64,000 nucleotides of DNA from contig NZ_CATNVC010000002.1 in NCBI RefSeq assembly GCF_951230135.1, forward strand, positions 1 to 64,000, written 5' to 3'. Shown here in pieces: positions 43,171 to 52,374 of the stretch. The notes below the pieces were generated by a model. It worked only from the letters and a program-made list of their open reading frames with translations. It did no database searches and was not told the DNA's origin. The position numbers and the translations under genes were made by a program. Source of the stretch: Butyricicoccus sp. Marseille-Q5471. GTDB taxonomy: Bacteria; Bacillota; Clostridia; Oscillospirales; Butyricicoccaceae. The number at the start of each line of letters is the position of its first letter. The first letter of the stretch is position 1.

Positions 43171-44496
43171 ATGGAATTTGTTCACGATCCCAAGCAGTAC
43201 GTGGATATCATCAAAATAGCCGGCGAGAGCATCGGCTCCGAGGTATCCTTCCGCGGCACCGTACACCGCGTGCGCGATATGTCTGACTTTTCGTTCATCA
43301 TCGTCCGTGTGGAACGCGGCCTGATTCAGTGCACCTTCCAGGGCGATCAAATCGGTGATATCGCACGTTCGGACGTGCGCGATGCAATGGTTATCGAGGT
43401 CACCGGCCTTGTGCATGAAGAACCCCGCGCCGAGCACGGCTTTGAGGTTGTGCTGCGCGATATCAAGATTCTCGCCCGCCCTTACGAGCAGCTGCCCGTG
43501 CCGCTCGGCAAAAAGTACATGGGCCTGTCGCTCGATGTTGACCTGCCGCTGCGTCCGATTACGCTGCGCCATCCGATTAAGCAGGCTGTCTTCCGCGTAC
43601 AGGGCGCGATTGCTGACGGTTTCTCCGAATATATGCTGTCGCAGGGCTTCACCCACATTCACACGCCTAAGATTGTTTCCGCCGGCGCAGAAGGCGGCGC
43701 AAACATCTTTAAGCTGGATTATTTCGGCCAGCAGGCTTACCTTGCTCAGTCGCCGCAGTTCTACAAGCAGTACACCGCCGGCGTATTTGGCCGCGTGTTT
43801 GAGGTCGGCAACGTTTACCGTGCCGAGCGTCACAACACCAGCCGTCACCTGAACGAATATATCGGTCTTGACTTCGAAATGGCCTACATCGACTCGATGT
43901 ACGATGTCATGGAGATGGAAACCGGCATGCTCAAGTATGTGATGAACTATCTCAGAGAGCACTGCGCCGAAGAGCTTGCACTGCTCAAGGCTGATATCCC
44001 GGAAATCAAGGAAATTCCCTCCATCCGTTTCCATGAGGCCAAGCAGATTATGGAGGAAAAGTACGGTCATAAGTCCAAAAACCGCTATGACCTGAACCCC
44101 GATGAAGAGGTTATGCTCTGCAATTGGGCAAAGGAAGTACATGGCTCGGAATTTGTATTCGTCACCCACTTCCCCTCTTCCAAGCGTCCCTTCTATGCCA
44201 AGGACGATGAAGAGGACAAGAAGCTTGCCCTGTCGTTTGACCTGCTGTTCCGCGGTTTGGAAATCACCACCGGCGGCCAGCGTATCCACGACTATCAAGA
44301 GCAGATTGATAAGCTCGAAGAGCGCAAGATGAACGCCGAGCTGTTTGAATCCTTCACCATGCTGCATAAGTATGGTATGCCCCCGCACGGCGGCCTGGGC
44401 CTTGGTCTGGAGCGCCTGACCATGCAGCTGCTCAAGCTGAGCAATGTGCGCGACGCTTCCATGTTCCCGCGTGACATGAACCGTCTCGAGCCGTAA
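43171..44496 (+). CDS. aspS: Archaeal-type (likely non-discriminating) aspartyl-tRNA synthetase
   Basis: 441 residues. Class IIb synthetase with an N-terminal OB fold (about 20-105) and catalytic motifs: motif 2 GRVFEVGNVYRAERHNTSRH, then LNEYIGLDFEM, and motif 3 HGGLGLGLERLTMQLL. The absence of the GAD insertion and the length of about 440 identify the archaeal/eukaryal form rather than the 590-residue bacterial AspRS. Such enzymes in Clostridia usually charge tRNA-Asn with Asp for later amidation by GatCAB. A bacterial AspRS may exist elsewhere. The start follows AGAGAGGCG. Confidence 0.88.
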   Translation: MEFVHDPKQYVDIIKIAGESIGSEVSFRGTVHRVRDMSDFSFIIVRVERGLIQCTFQGDQIGDIARSDVRDAMVIEVTGLVHEEPRAEHGFEVVLRDIKILARPYEQLPVPLGKKYMGLSLDVDLPLRPITLRHPIKQAVFRVQGAIADGFSEYMLSQGFTHIHTPKIVSAGAEGGANIFKLDYFGQQAYLAQSPQFYKQYTAGVFGRVFEVGNVYRAERHNTSRHLNEYIGLDFEMAYIDSMYDVMEMETGMLKYVMNYLREHCAEELALLKADIPEIKEIPSIRFHEAKQIMEEKYGHKSKNRYDLNPDEEVMLCNWAKEVHGSEFVFVTHFPSSKRPFYAKDDEEDKKLALSFDLLFRGLEITTGGQRIHDYQEQIDKLEERKMNAELFESFTMLHKYGMPPHGGLGLGLERLTMQLLKLSNVRDASMFPRDMNRLEP

Positions 44497-44503
44497 GAAA
44501 ACA

Positions 44504-44538
44504 AACCGAATCCTGCTTGCTTTCAGCGGGGTTCGGTT
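44504..44538 (+). terminator. Rho-independent terminator
   Basis: AACCGAA (44,504-44,510) pairs with TTCGGTT with an inner CCTGC/GCGGG pair, followed by CTTTTTT. It ends the AspRS transcript. Confidence 0.8.
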
Positions 44539-44707
44539 CTTTTTTACAGTCTGTTCTCCCAATCCCCTTATTCGCATATTATACAAATTCTCCATGCATT
44601 ATTTATGCATATGTCACAATATCCAGTATGATTTTACCAGCTCGGCGGCAAAAATGATGAAAATACAAATTTTCGTAAAAAACTCTTTTTTTTCTTAGGT
44701 TCTATGG

Positions 44708-44713
44708 TATAAT
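44708..44713 (+). promoter_or_regulatory. Extended -10 promoter of the HPr-like gene
   Basis: TGG followed by TATAAT, an extended -10 box. The -35 area is T-rich and poor. Confidence 0.55.
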
Positions 44714-44758
44714 GATAACTAAGTTAAGTCTGTATTTTTATGAGGAGGTAATAGTAGT

Positions 44759-44995
44759 ATGACCAGAAGCATTCGCGTTAAGAATACCGATGATATCCAG
44801 AAGATCAACAAGATTGTAACCAAGTATGGTTTTGATATTTGGATTCACGGCAAGAGCGGTATGGTGGACGCAAAGAGCCTGCTCGGCATGTTCCTGCTGT
44901 CCCTGAACGAGCCCCTGCAGATCGTACTCGAGGACGACGTTGATCCGACCGCACTGTTCAAGGATCTCGCTGACTACCTGGAGATTGACGACTAA
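44759..44995 (+). CDS. HPr-like protein lacking the phosphocarrier histidine
   Basis: 78 residues, PTS HPr fold by size and by the segment KSGMVDAKSLLGMFLLSL, which aligns with the Ser46 region of HPr (VNLKSIMGVMSLG). The His15 site (TGLHARPA in HPr) is replaced by NTDDIQKINKIV, with no histidine in the corresponding place. It therefore cannot act as a normal phosphocarrier. It may be a Crh-like regulatory protein phosphorylated on Ser only, or have another role. It is a single-gene unit with TGAGGAGG before ATG. Confidence 0.75.
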   Translation: MTRSIRVKNTDDIQKINKIVTKYGFDIWIHGKSGMVDAKSLLGMFLLSLNEPLQIVLEDDVDPTALFKDLADYLEIDD

Positions 44996-45009
44996 TTTCC
45001 GCACACAAA

Positions 45010-45033
45010 AACGCCTGCCATTCGGCAGGCGTT
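45010..45033. terminator. Bidirectional terminator
   Basis: AACGCCTGCC-attc-GGCAGGCGTT with AAAA before and TTTTC after; shared by the HPr-like gene and the convergent peptidase gene. Confidence 0.85.
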
Positions 45034-45042
45034 TTCTTTTTG

Positions 45043-46110
45043 TTATAAAATCATCAGCTGTTTGGACGCTTCGGTCAGATTGACGCAGCCGTCCTCAATG
45101 ATATACAGCATATCCTCAATGCGCACCCCGAACTTACCGGGCAGATAAACACCGGGTTCGGCAGTCACAACGGCGCCGGCAGGCAGCAAATCCGCCGCAG
45201 AAGGTGAGGCATTGGGATTTTCATGAATTTCAAGACCGACACTGTGACCAAAACCGTGACCGAAGGCATCTCCAAATCCGGCCTGCTCAATCACGCGGCG
45301 TGCCGCCGCATCCACATCGCGGCCGGGAATGCCCGCCTTAGCGCAGGCAATGCCTGCGAGCTGGGCGCTGAGCACGGTGTCATATACGGTCTGCATCTCG
45401 TCCGTCACGTGTCCGAGCGCGACCGTACGCGTCATATCCGAGCAGTAGCCGTCCACGATGCAGCCAAAATCCATGGTCACGAAGTCGCCCGCCGCAACGG
45501 TCTTATCCGTTGGCACACCGTGCGGCTTGGAGCTGTTTGCCCCCGATACGACGATGGGATCGAAAGACATGTTTTCCGCACCGTAGTGCAGCATCAGATA
45601 GGTCAGCCGCGCTGCGATTTCGCGCTCGGTCACACCCTCCCGAATATCGTTCAGCACCTCGTCAAATGCCTGTTCGGCAATGCGCTGCGCCGCGACGATT
45701 GACATGATTTCGTCATCTTCCTTGCACATGCGTAGCTTAGCCACATCATCGCCCAGCCGCACACACTCTGCGTGCAGCGCATTCTTCCAATGCGCATAGT
45801 CGCAGTGCGTCAACGTCTTATCCTCGAGCGCAATGCGCTTTACATCATCCGCATCAATCAGCTCATTCACCGCTGCACTGTATGCCACGTTACGTGCAAT
45901 TTCACGCACTTCAAAACCGTCTATTGCAGCGCGCGCCGCTTCCGTGTAGCGGAAATCCGTGTAAAACACCGCCTGCTTTTGCGAGAGATAGCACACCCCC
46001 GCCGTTGAGTGAAAACCGGTGGCGTAGCGGCGGTTGATTTCTCCCGTGAGCAACACCGCGTCATACGACGCATCTTGCAGCATCTGCCGCAGTTCATTCA
46101 GTCGGTTCAT
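45043..46110 (-). CDS. M24 family Xaa-Pro aminopeptidase
   Basis: 355 residues. Creatinase-like N-terminal domain (about 1-125) and pita-bread catalytic domain. All five metal ligands are visible: Asp in FVTMDFGCIVD, Asp in CSDMTRTVA, His in GHGFGHSVGLEIHE, Glu in VTAEPGVYLP, Glu in VRIEDMLYI. Cleaves peptides with proline in second position in the cytoplasm. First overlap with aroQ (ATGA). Confidence 0.9.
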   Translation of the reverse strand: MNRLNELRQMLQDASYDAVLLTGEINRRYATGFHSTAGVCYLSQKQAVFYTDFRYTEAARAAIDGFEVREIARNVAYSAAVNELIDADDVKRIALEDKTLTHCDYAHWKNALHAECVRLGDDVAKLRMCKEDDEIMSIVAAQRIAEQAFDEVLNDIREGVTEREIAARLTYLMLHYGAENMSFDPIVVSGANSSKPHGVPTDKTVAAGDFVTMDFGCIVDGYCSDMTRTVALGHVTDEMQTVYDTVLSAQLAGIACAKAGIPGRDVDAAARRVIEQAGFGDAFGHGFGHSVGLEIHENPNASPSAADLLPAGAVVTAEPGVYLPGKFGVRIEDMLYIIEDGCVNLTEASKQLMIL

Positions 46111-46541
46111 TCTAAAATCGCCTTTACCGCATCAACCGCCAGCAGATAGCTATGCTTGCCAAAGCCAGCAATCACGCCCGCGCAGACAGGCGCGAGCACC
46201 GAATGGTGACGAAATTCCTCCCGTGCATGCACATTGGACATATGCACCTCGATGCAGGGCAGGCGTACAGCCGCAATCGCATCGCGCAGCGCATAGCTGT
46301 AATGCGTGTACGCACCGGCGTTGAAAATGATAGCATCGCAGTCCTCGCGCGCGGCGTGGATGCGATCAATCAATGCTCCTTCCGAGTTTGACTGAAAAAC
46401 CGAGCAGTCCATATTCAGCTTGGCACATTTATCTACCACCTCGGCGTTGATGGAGGCAAGCGTATCGGTGCCATAGATGCCCGGCTCGCGCAGACCGGTC
46501 AGGTTTAGGTTCGGGCCGTGAATCAAAAGGACTTTTTTCAT
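46107..46541 (-). CDS. aroQ: Type II 3-dehydroquinate dehydratase
   Basis: 144 residues. Third step of the shikimate pathway. LIHGPNLNLTGLREPGIYG with the catalytic Tyr region, IIFNAGAYTHYSYALRDAI, and IEVHMSNVHAREEFRHHSV are canonical. Its start overlaps the upstream nuclease-like gene stop, and its stop overlaps the peptidase start. The aroQ-pepP pairing is common in Firmicutes. Confidence 0.95.
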   Translation of the reverse strand: MKKVLLIHGPNLNLTGLREPGIYGTDTLASINAEVVDKCAKLNMDCSVFQSNSEGALIDRIHAAREDCDAIIFNAGAYTHYSYALRDAIAAVRLPCIEVHMSNVHAREEFRHHSVLAPVCAGVIAGFGKHSYLLAVDAVKAILE

Positions 46542-47401
46542 TTCTCTATCGCTCCTTTATATAACTTCATCATGGTCAGCGCATCCTCGGCCTGCGTGCC
46601 GGCCGATTCACAGATAAAGGTCGGTGCGTAACCGCGGCGTGCGACTTCCTTGGCGAGCGGCGCAAAATCCGGGCCAAAACCGGGGTCGCTTTCAAAGGTC
46701 AGATGGCGCACTTCGCCCTTATCGTTGTACTCGATATGAGAAAAATGGGAGTGAAACCGACTTGTCCGCTCAACACCGATGGTGTTTTCCATCAGGTCGA
46801 ACAATGCGGCAAAGGCCTCCCTGCCATTCATCGCGCCGCCCGTCCGGGCGTTCAGATGACCGAAGTCGATGCAGGGCAGCAGTCGATCATCAGCCGCCAC
46901 AAGCTCGCATACCTCCTCTGCTGTACCGACCACGCTCCGCTTGCCCATGGTTTCCAGACAAACCGTGCAGGTGGTAAGACCCGCTTCGTCCAAAGCCTCC
47001 AGAATGCGTTTCACATTTTTGTGCGAGTTACGCATCGCCCGCTCGCGCGTCAGCTTGCCCTGTCCGCCGCAGTGCACGACCATTCGTGTTGCACCCATCG
47101 GCACAGCCGCACGTGCAGTCGCGAGCACATAGCCGACGTTCTTCTCGACCCGCTCGTGCTCTTCCGAGGACAGGTTAATAAAATACGGCGCGTGAATGCT
47201 CATCGCAATGCCGTGTTCCGCCGCCGCTGCACCGATTTTTGCCGCGGTCTCCTCACCGATGTGCACGCCGCGTCCGCACTGATACTCAAAGGCGGTAAGC
47301 CCCATCTGCGCAATCCATGCAGGTGCATCCTTGGTTTCCTTGAAACCGGCCTTGCCAAAGGATTCGGAGTTGCCGGCCGGTCCGAATTTAGGTTTTATCA
47401 T
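46538..47401 (-). CDS. Endonuclease IV-like TIM-barrel protein
   Basis: 287 residues from ATG 47,401, which follows GAGGTCGCACC. AP endonuclease family 2 pattern: MSIHAPYFINLSSEEHERVE, RMVVHCGGQGKL, CLETMGKRSVVGTAEEVCEL, CIDFGHLNARTGGAMN, HSHFSHIEYNDKGEVRHL. The metal-binding His, Glu and Asp residues are present. It could act as deoxyribonuclease IV on abasic DNA, but it has less of the classical nfo sequence, so a related sugar isomerase-like role cannot be excluded. It overlaps yqeG. Confidence 0.75.
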   Translation of the reverse strand: MIKPKFGPAGNSESFGKAGFKETKDAPAWIAQMGLTAFEYQCGRGVHIGEETAAKIGAAAAEHGIAMSIHAPYFINLSSEEHERVEKNVGYVLATARAAVPMGATRMVVHCGGQGKLTRERAMRNSHKNVKRILEALDEAGLTTCTVCLETMGKRSVVGTAEEVCELVAADDRLLPCIDFGHLNARTGGAMNGREAFAALFDLMENTIGVERTSRFHSHFSHIEYNDKGEVRHLTFESDPGFGPDFAPLAKEVARRGYAPTFICESAGTQAEDALTMMKLYKGAIEK

Positions 47402-47906
47402 GGTGCGACCTCGCTTCCATCTGCTTTTGACCACGGCCAATGAAATAGCGCTCCAGCTGATAGCGCGCGTTAATCCAGAAAAAGCGCCGATCAAGTGTCT
47501 GCACATAGCAGGTCAGTGCGCCCGCGCGGTTGCCGCCGAATACATCGGTAAAAATCTGATCACCGACGACGGCAATCTCGTCCATTTTCAGGCCGAGCTG
47601 CTCCGCCGCACGATCAAACGCCTTGCGAAACGGCTTGCGCGCACTGCTGACAAAGGGCACGCCGAGCGCCTCGCAAAAGGTGCCGACGCGATGCGCATTG
47701 TTATTTGAAAAAACCAGAACCTGCACGCCTGCGTCTCGCAGGCCGCAAATAAAGGGCGCGACCGTATCCGGCGGCAAAGCCGCCCGATGAGAGGCCATTG
47801 TGCCGTCCAAATCAATCAGAACACCACGTACACCGTGTTTTGCAAGCAGTGCCGGGGTAATATCATAGATAGAACTAAAAACATAATCGGGGATCAAATG
47901 GGACAT
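47388..47906 (-). CDS. yqeG: YqeG family HAD phosphatase
   Basis: 172 residues. HAD class IIIA: the nucleophile motif is RGVLIDLDGTMASH, motif II Ser is in VLVFSNNNAHRVG, motif III Lys in RKPFRKAF, and motif IV is VVGDQIFTDVFGGNRAG. The family usually sits with aroE/aroB-type or ribosome-assembly genes, consistent with aroQ nearby. Confidence 0.88.
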   Translation of the reverse strand: MSHLIPDYVFSSIYDITPALLAKHGVRGVLIDLDGTMASHRAALPPDTVAPFICGLRDAGVQVLVFSNNNAHRVGTFCEALGVPFVSSARKPFRKAFDRAAEQLGLKMDEIAVVGDQIFTDVFGGNRAGALTCYVQTLDRRFFWINARYQLERYFIGRGQKQMEARSHHDKT

Positions 47907-47997
47907 GTTGTTTCTCCTGTGTTCTCATTTGCGGATTTTCCACATATAAGTGTACTGGAAATCGGGCGCAATGTCCAGCAAAACGGAGGGAATCAAT

Positions 47998-48768
47998 ATG
48001 GTATTCACAAAAAATCTCATCCTGGTGTGCACAGGGCGCGACACCGTGCGCGCAGTCTCCAGCGGCCTGCCCGTGCTGCACCTCTGTCTGACCGTTACAG
48101 AAACCGGCGCGCTGCGCCGTCTTCAGCTGCAAACCTCACCCGCGCGCTGCCTGCTTGGCATCCGCGACCTGCCCTCGCACCTGACTGCTTTTGACCCGGA
48201 ACGACTGGTTGCCGACCTTGTTTACGAAGCACGGCGCGTATCCGCCCTCGGCATTTTTGCCGATTTTGAACGGGACACGCCCCAAGTCCGCGCCGTACTG
48301 GGCGCAATGGACGCCGCCCTGCACGAGGTGGGAATTCCCTTCTATGTGCCAATTGCCTGCCAGCGCAGCGTGGTACATGCCGTGCTGACGGTTGAAACCG
48401 CGCTGTCCGGCGGCAGTCTGGTCGAGCACATCACTTCTCTGCAAAGCCTGCACGGCGCAAGCCGTGTTGCCGCATTCCTCAAGCCGGTATCGAATGATTT
48501 TGTTCTGCCCTCCGCGTCGCCCGACGGCAATCCGCTATCTCCGAGTGAACGGGCGGCACTGCTTAATCAAACCGGCTCGCAAGTCTTTTTCTCTCGTGAA
48601 TTATGCGCCAAATATTTTACTTATTCCGATGAAGAAAATCGAGCTCACTTCGTCCTCTTCGATGACGACTCCACGCTGCACGCAAAACTTGCTCAGCTGT
48701 CCGGCTGCGGGGTTCAGACTGTGTTTGCGCTTTATCCGGATGCCGCAGGGCTCATCAATCCATCGTAA
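47998..48768 (+). CDS. Hypothetical protein with possible GH18-like barrel
   Basis: 256 residues from ATG 47,998, preceded by CGGAGGGAATCAAT. Not confidently assigned. A segment FDPERLVADLVYEARRVSAL, then GIFADFERDTPQ, resembles strand 4 of GH18 enzymes, where a D-x-E carries the acid. The end, AHFVLFDDDSTLHAKLAQLS followed by GVQTVFAL, resembles the GH18 strand-8 region. No signal peptide, so if a glycosidase it would be intracellular or spore-associated. The stop overlaps the convergent ybaK end by 14 bases. Confidence 0.55.
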   Translation: MVFTKNLILVCTGRDTVRAVSSGLPVLHLCLTVTETGALRRLQLQTSPARCLLGIRDLPSHLTAFDPERLVADLVYEARRVSALGIFADFERDTPQVRAVLGAMDAALHEVGIPFYVPIACQRSVVHAVLTVETALSGGSLVEHITSLQSLHGASRVAAFLKPVSNDFVLPSASPDGNPLSPSERAALLNQTGSQVFFSRELCAKYFTYSDEENRAHFVLFDDDSTLHAKLAQLSGCGVQTVFALYPDAAGLINPS

Positions 48769-49234
48769 TCGGTGCGGTCGACGCACGAACCAGTGCGACG
48801 AGGTCTGCAGGACTACATTCGATCTGATACCCGATTTTGCCTGCGGAAACCATAACGGTCGGGATTGTGTTGACGCTCTCGTCGAACACGGTCGGAAACG
48901 CTTTTTTCATGCCCACAGGAGAACAGCCGCCGCGCACATATCCGGTCAGGCTGAGCAGCTCCTTGACATGCACCAGTTCGACCGCCTTTTCCCCTGCCGC
49001 CTTGGCTGCTTTCTTCAAATCCAGTTCTTTTTCAACCGGAATGACAAACACATGGAATCCGCCCGATTTGCCGCGCGCGACCAGCGTCTTGAACACATGC
49101 GCCGGATCCTGCCCAAGCATTTTTGCAACCGATGCGCCATCGACCGCCTCTTTACCATGTTCATATTCATGCGCGGCATACGTAATTTTATGCTGTTCCA
49201 GCACGCGCATTACATTGGTTTTGACCGCTGCCAT
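48755..49234 (-). CDS. ybaK: Cys-tRNA(Pro)/Cys-tRNA(Cys) deacylase YbaK
   Basis: 159 residues from ATG 49,234, preceded by AAAAGGAGCG. Editing protein of the YbaK/EbsC group. VFKTLVARGKSGGFHVFVIP with the essential Lys, and GYVRGGCSPVGMKKAFPTVF with the Gly-rich loop, match the family. It hydrolyses cysteine mis-attached to tRNA-Pro. Convergent with the GH18-like gene. Confidence 0.9.
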   Translation of the reverse strand: MAAVKTNVMRVLEQHKITYAAHEYEHGKEAVDGASVAKMLGQDPAHVFKTLVARGKSGGFHVFVIPVEKELDLKKAAKAAGEKAVELVHVKELLSLTGYVRGGCSPVGMKKAFPTVFDESVNTIPTVMVSAGKIGYQIECSPADLVALVRASTAPITMD

Positions 49235-49295
49235 CCTGTCCGCTCCTTTTGTTTCAATCTGCCTATTAGTATAGGACAAATTTGTGCAAAAAGCA

Positions 49296-49323
49296 AGAAG
49301 CGACCCATTCGGGTCGCTTCTTT
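49296..49323. terminator. Terminator after the SLH gene
   Basis: AAGAAGCGACCC-attc-GGGTCGCTTCTT, a 12-bp stem overlapping the region between ybaK and the SLH protein end. T-runs are short, but the stem is long. Confidence 0.65.
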
Positions 49324-49326
49324 GGG

Positions 49327-51171
49327 TCATACGCTGCGCGCAACGACAATACGGACGCGTCCGCCGTCCTCCGTTGCGTTATCATAATAGCAGGTGACGT
49401 TGTAGGCGGAAAAGTTATTGCGCAGTTCGGTCAGGGAAAGCAGGCTGTAATTGGAGTTTGCATAGAGATACACCGCACAGTCATCGGCAAACAGCCAGCT
49501 GTCGCTGTCCTTGGTCACGCCGAGCAGATTTACGCTGTCCGGACTCTTAATCTGGCTCAGCGCACGCACTGCGGAAAGCTGACCGTTTTCAATCGTCAGC
49601 CGTGCCGGGCCTGCGGATGCGCCAAGGGTTTTGCCGCTCGTCGAAATCGTCTTCTTTTCGCCTACGAGCAGGTAGGTATAGCTGCCTGACAGCGTCATTC
49701 CGCTGCTTTGCTCACTGGCGCCTGTAATGATGCCGTATTCGTACAAATCGCCCGTGAAATCCCGCAGAATCAAATCGGTAATCTCCCCTGCGGCGTTGGT
49801 CTTATAATAGCGTACATCCGAGGTATCAAGCGCTGCTCCGTTCAGGCGGGACGCATAGACGCGCTTGGTCACGGTGTCCAGCACATCGAGAATGCGCACA
49901 TCCTTGGCCATCGTTTTCGTGCCAATCGAATAGCCGGAGACCTTGCCCGAAAGCGAAGCGGAGGTCAGTGCAGAAACATCGGTTCCGGACGAGCCGAAAC
50001 CGATGCTGACAAAATCCTCCTCGTCAATCGAGGTCTTATCGCAGGGAACCTGATAGGAATTGCCGTCCGTCGCCGCAACGGTAATTGTGCGCGCCGTATA
50101 GGAGTTCCCCACTGCGTTCTGGTAGGTCGCCGTGCCGACCGAGGTGACCACACCGACGATTTCAGCCGCGTAGTCCTGCGCAGGCAGCGCGGCAACGACC
50201 GTACCGTCACGGCCGAGCAGCAGGGTAATCACATCGCCCACATTCAAGCCGCCGAGCGTTGACAGCGCAAGCTTTGCTTCGCCCGTTGCGAGCGAATACG
50301 TATTGCCCGCAACCACGACCGAGGTGGGCGCCGCCGCCGAGGGGGATGCCGACTGATACGTGCCAGTCACTGCATTGGCATAGGCCCAGATGCTCGAGCC
50401 GGTGTAATATACCACGTCGTACTTTTGAATCGCATCGACTGTGGACGCATAGCCGTTGCGGTATACGGTTTTGTTTGCCGACGACACAATAGCGGACAGG
50501 CCGTTTTCCACCACGTACGGGCCCTGCATGGTGTCGTTCAGCACGCTCAGATAGTCGATGCTGCCGTCTGTGCCCAAGCTGTAGCCGAGCGTCTCGCCAT
50601 AGGTCTTGCCTTCCTTAGTGTCGGCCGAGAGCAGGTTGTAAAACAGGTACATCATGTTCCGGCGTGTCATCTGGCTGCCCTGCGTTGCCGTGACCTTGGT
50701 GTTCAGCTGCAGCGACCCATACAGCGCCAGCTGGCCGTATGGATACGAGCCGGAAAAATCGCTCGTCGTATAGCCGAGCAGCTTGAGGCAGCCAGTTGCG
50801 GCTTCCTCGAGCGTAACGGTGTTGTTCGGGCGGTATGTGCCGTCCAGATAGCCGGTCAGCCAGCTTTGCTGCACAGCGGTCTTGATGTAGCCCGCCGCCC
50901 AGTTGCTGTACGGCACGTCGCGGAACGGGGATGAGTTGGAAACGGCGCTGACTTTGTCCTTATAGCTTGAAGCCATAACCAGCATTTTGGCGTACTCGGC
51001 GCGGGTGACCGTGCGGTCGAGATCGAGGTTTCCGCTGCCGTCGCCCACCATGATGCCGATTGAGCCAACGACCTGCTGAATCACATCGTCCGAAGCTTCG
51101 GCAGCGAGAGCAGCAGGCAGTGTACCAATCAGCGTCGCCGCGCAAAGCAGCAGCGCAAGAAATTTCTTCAT
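49327..51171 (-). CDS. SLH-domain cell surface protein
   Basis: 614 residues. Signal peptide 1-23 ending PAALA. Three S-layer homology modules occupy about 25-205: VTRAEYAKMLVMASSY, SPFRDVPYSNWAAGYIKTAV, NNTVTLEEAATGCLKLLGY, QMTRRNMMYLFYNLL. The remaining 400 residues are beta-rich, Ser/Thr- and Tyr-rich, without a recognised enzyme domain. It is a wall-bound protein anchored to pyruvylated polysaccharide, matching the CsaB domain encoded at 39.3-41.5 kb. It follows the ABC export permease by 25 bases, suggesting shared transcription with that operon. Confidence 0.85.
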   Translation of the reverse strand: MKKFLALLLCAATLIGTLPAALAAEASDDVIQQVVGSIGIMVGDGSGNLDLDRTVTRAEYAKMLVMASSYKDKVSAVSNSSPFRDVPYSNWAAGYIKTAVQQSWLTGYLDGTYRPNNTVTLEEAATGCLKLLGYTTSDFSGSYPYGQLALYGSLQLNTKVTATQGSQMTRRNMMYLFYNLLSADTKEGKTYGETLGYSLGTDGSIDYLSVLNDTMQGPYVVENGLSAIVSSANKTVYRNGYASTVDAIQKYDVVYYTGSSIWAYANAVTGTYQSASPSAAAPTSVVVAGNTYSLATGEAKLALSTLGGLNVGDVITLLLGRDGTVVAALPAQDYAAEIVGVVTSVGTATYQNAVGNSYTARTITVAATDGNSYQVPCDKTSIDEEDFVSIGFGSSGTDVSALTSASLSGKVSGYSIGTKTMAKDVRILDVLDTVTKRVYASRLNGAALDTSDVRYYKTNAAGEITDLILRDFTGDLYEYGIITGASEQSSGMTLSGSYTYLLVGEKKTISTSGKTLGASAGPARLTIENGQLSAVRALSQIKSPDSVNLLGVTKDSDSWLFADDCAVYLYANSNYSLLSLTELRNNFSAYNVTCYYDNATEDGGRVRIVVARSV

Positions 51172-51195
51172 TGGGGTTACGTCCTCCCTATTCTG

Positions 51196-52374
51196 TTAGT
51201 CATAACGCAAAGCGTCAATCGGGTTGAGTTTGGCGGCTTTATTCGCCGGCATAAAGCCGAAAAATATGCCGATGAACACGGACACACCGAAACTAATCAG
51301 CACCGCGGATACGCTTGGTTCTGCGTTAATGCCAATCACATTGCCCAGCACGACTGCGACCACCGCACCGAACACGATGCCGATTACGCCGCCGAGCGCC
51401 GAGGTTGTGCCCGCCTCAATAACGAACTGACGCATGATATCGCGCCGCTTCGCACCGAGCGATTTTCGGATACCAATTTCGCGTGTGCGTTCGGTGACCG
51501 ACACGAGCATGATATTCATGATGCCAATGCCGCCGACCAAAAGCGAAATGCCTGCAATGCCGACCAGAACCATGGTCATCATGCCGGTCATTTCTTCCAT
51601 CGAGCTGACAATCTCCTGCATATCGCTGATATTGTAATAGTTTTCATTCTGAAAAACCGAATAAAGCGCATTGTCAATCAGATTGGTCGCCTGTGTGTTG
51701 AGGGAAACATCCTTCGTCGCAAAGGTAAAGCTGGAAATTGCGCCGAACGTCATCTTGGATGCCGTTGTGTACGGAATATACAGGCAGTCATCCGCCGAGC
51801 CTTCGGTTGAATCGTCCTGCTCTTCCATTACGCCGACGACCGAAAAGGCATTGCCGTTTATTTTAATGGTCTCCCCAATCGCCTTGCCGCTGAATACTGT
51901 GTTTGCAATATAAGTGCCCACCACTGCAACCTTGCCGCGCGCCTGCAAATCAGTATAACTGATAAAGCGGCCATCGTTCAGCGCATACCCTTTGATTTCG
52001 GCATACTGTTCCGACACACCGGTGATGGTTGTGGAATCAAAGGAGTCCGAATCCGTGCTCGTCTTGACCGTGCCATTGACCGAAACAGTCGGCGACATGC
52101 CGAGAAACACATCGGTATTTTCCTCATACAGCTCATACAAATCATCCACATCGACCGTACGCGAGGAACCGCGCCCGGTAATCGATACGCTCAGCGTGTT
52201 GGTACCCATATCCTCAAACATCGAGGTTACCTCGCCCGTCATGCCCTGCATGAGCGACACGAGGATGATAACTGAGCCAACGCCGATGATGATGCCAAGC
52301 ATCGTAAGGAATGCACGCATCTTGCTGCTCGCAAGGCTTTTCAGGGCGAGTTTAAAGGCCTGTGTAAATCCCAT
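51196..52374 (-). CDS. MacB-type ABC transporter permease
   Basis: 392 residues. FtsX/MacB topology: one helix at about 20-40 ([20 protein letters not shown]), a large extracytoplasmic domain (about 45-265), then three helices (near 272-295, 325-350, 360-380). Works with the ATPase and the membrane-fusion protein encoded just upstream to export a peptide or macrolide-like substrate or to act on lipoproteins. The gene starts at the base following the ATPase stop codon. Confidence 0.87.
   Translation of the reverse strand: MGFTQAFKLALKSLASSKMRAFLTMLGIIIGVGSVIILVSLMQGMTGEVTSMFEDMGTNTLSVSITGRGSSRTVDVDDLYELYEENTDVFLGMSPTVSVNGTVKTSTDSDSFDSTTITGVSEQYAEIKGYALNDGRFISYTDLQARGKVAVVGTYIANTVFSGKAIGETIKINGNAFSVVGVMEEQDDSTEGSADDCLYIPYTTASKMTFGAISSFTFATKDVSLNTQATNLIDNALYSVFQNENYYNISDMQEIVSSMEEMTGMMTMVLVGIAGISLLVGGIGIMNIMLVSVTERTREIGIRKSLGAKRRDIMRQFVIEAGTTSALGGVIGIVFGAVVAVVLGNVIGINAEPSVSAVLISFGVSVFIGIFFGFMPANKAAKLNPIDALRYD

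Noticed and set aside
43114-44595. A 493-codon leftward open frame opposite AspRS
   Set aside because: Antisense to a clear tRNA synthetase, and it extends through that gene's terminator.
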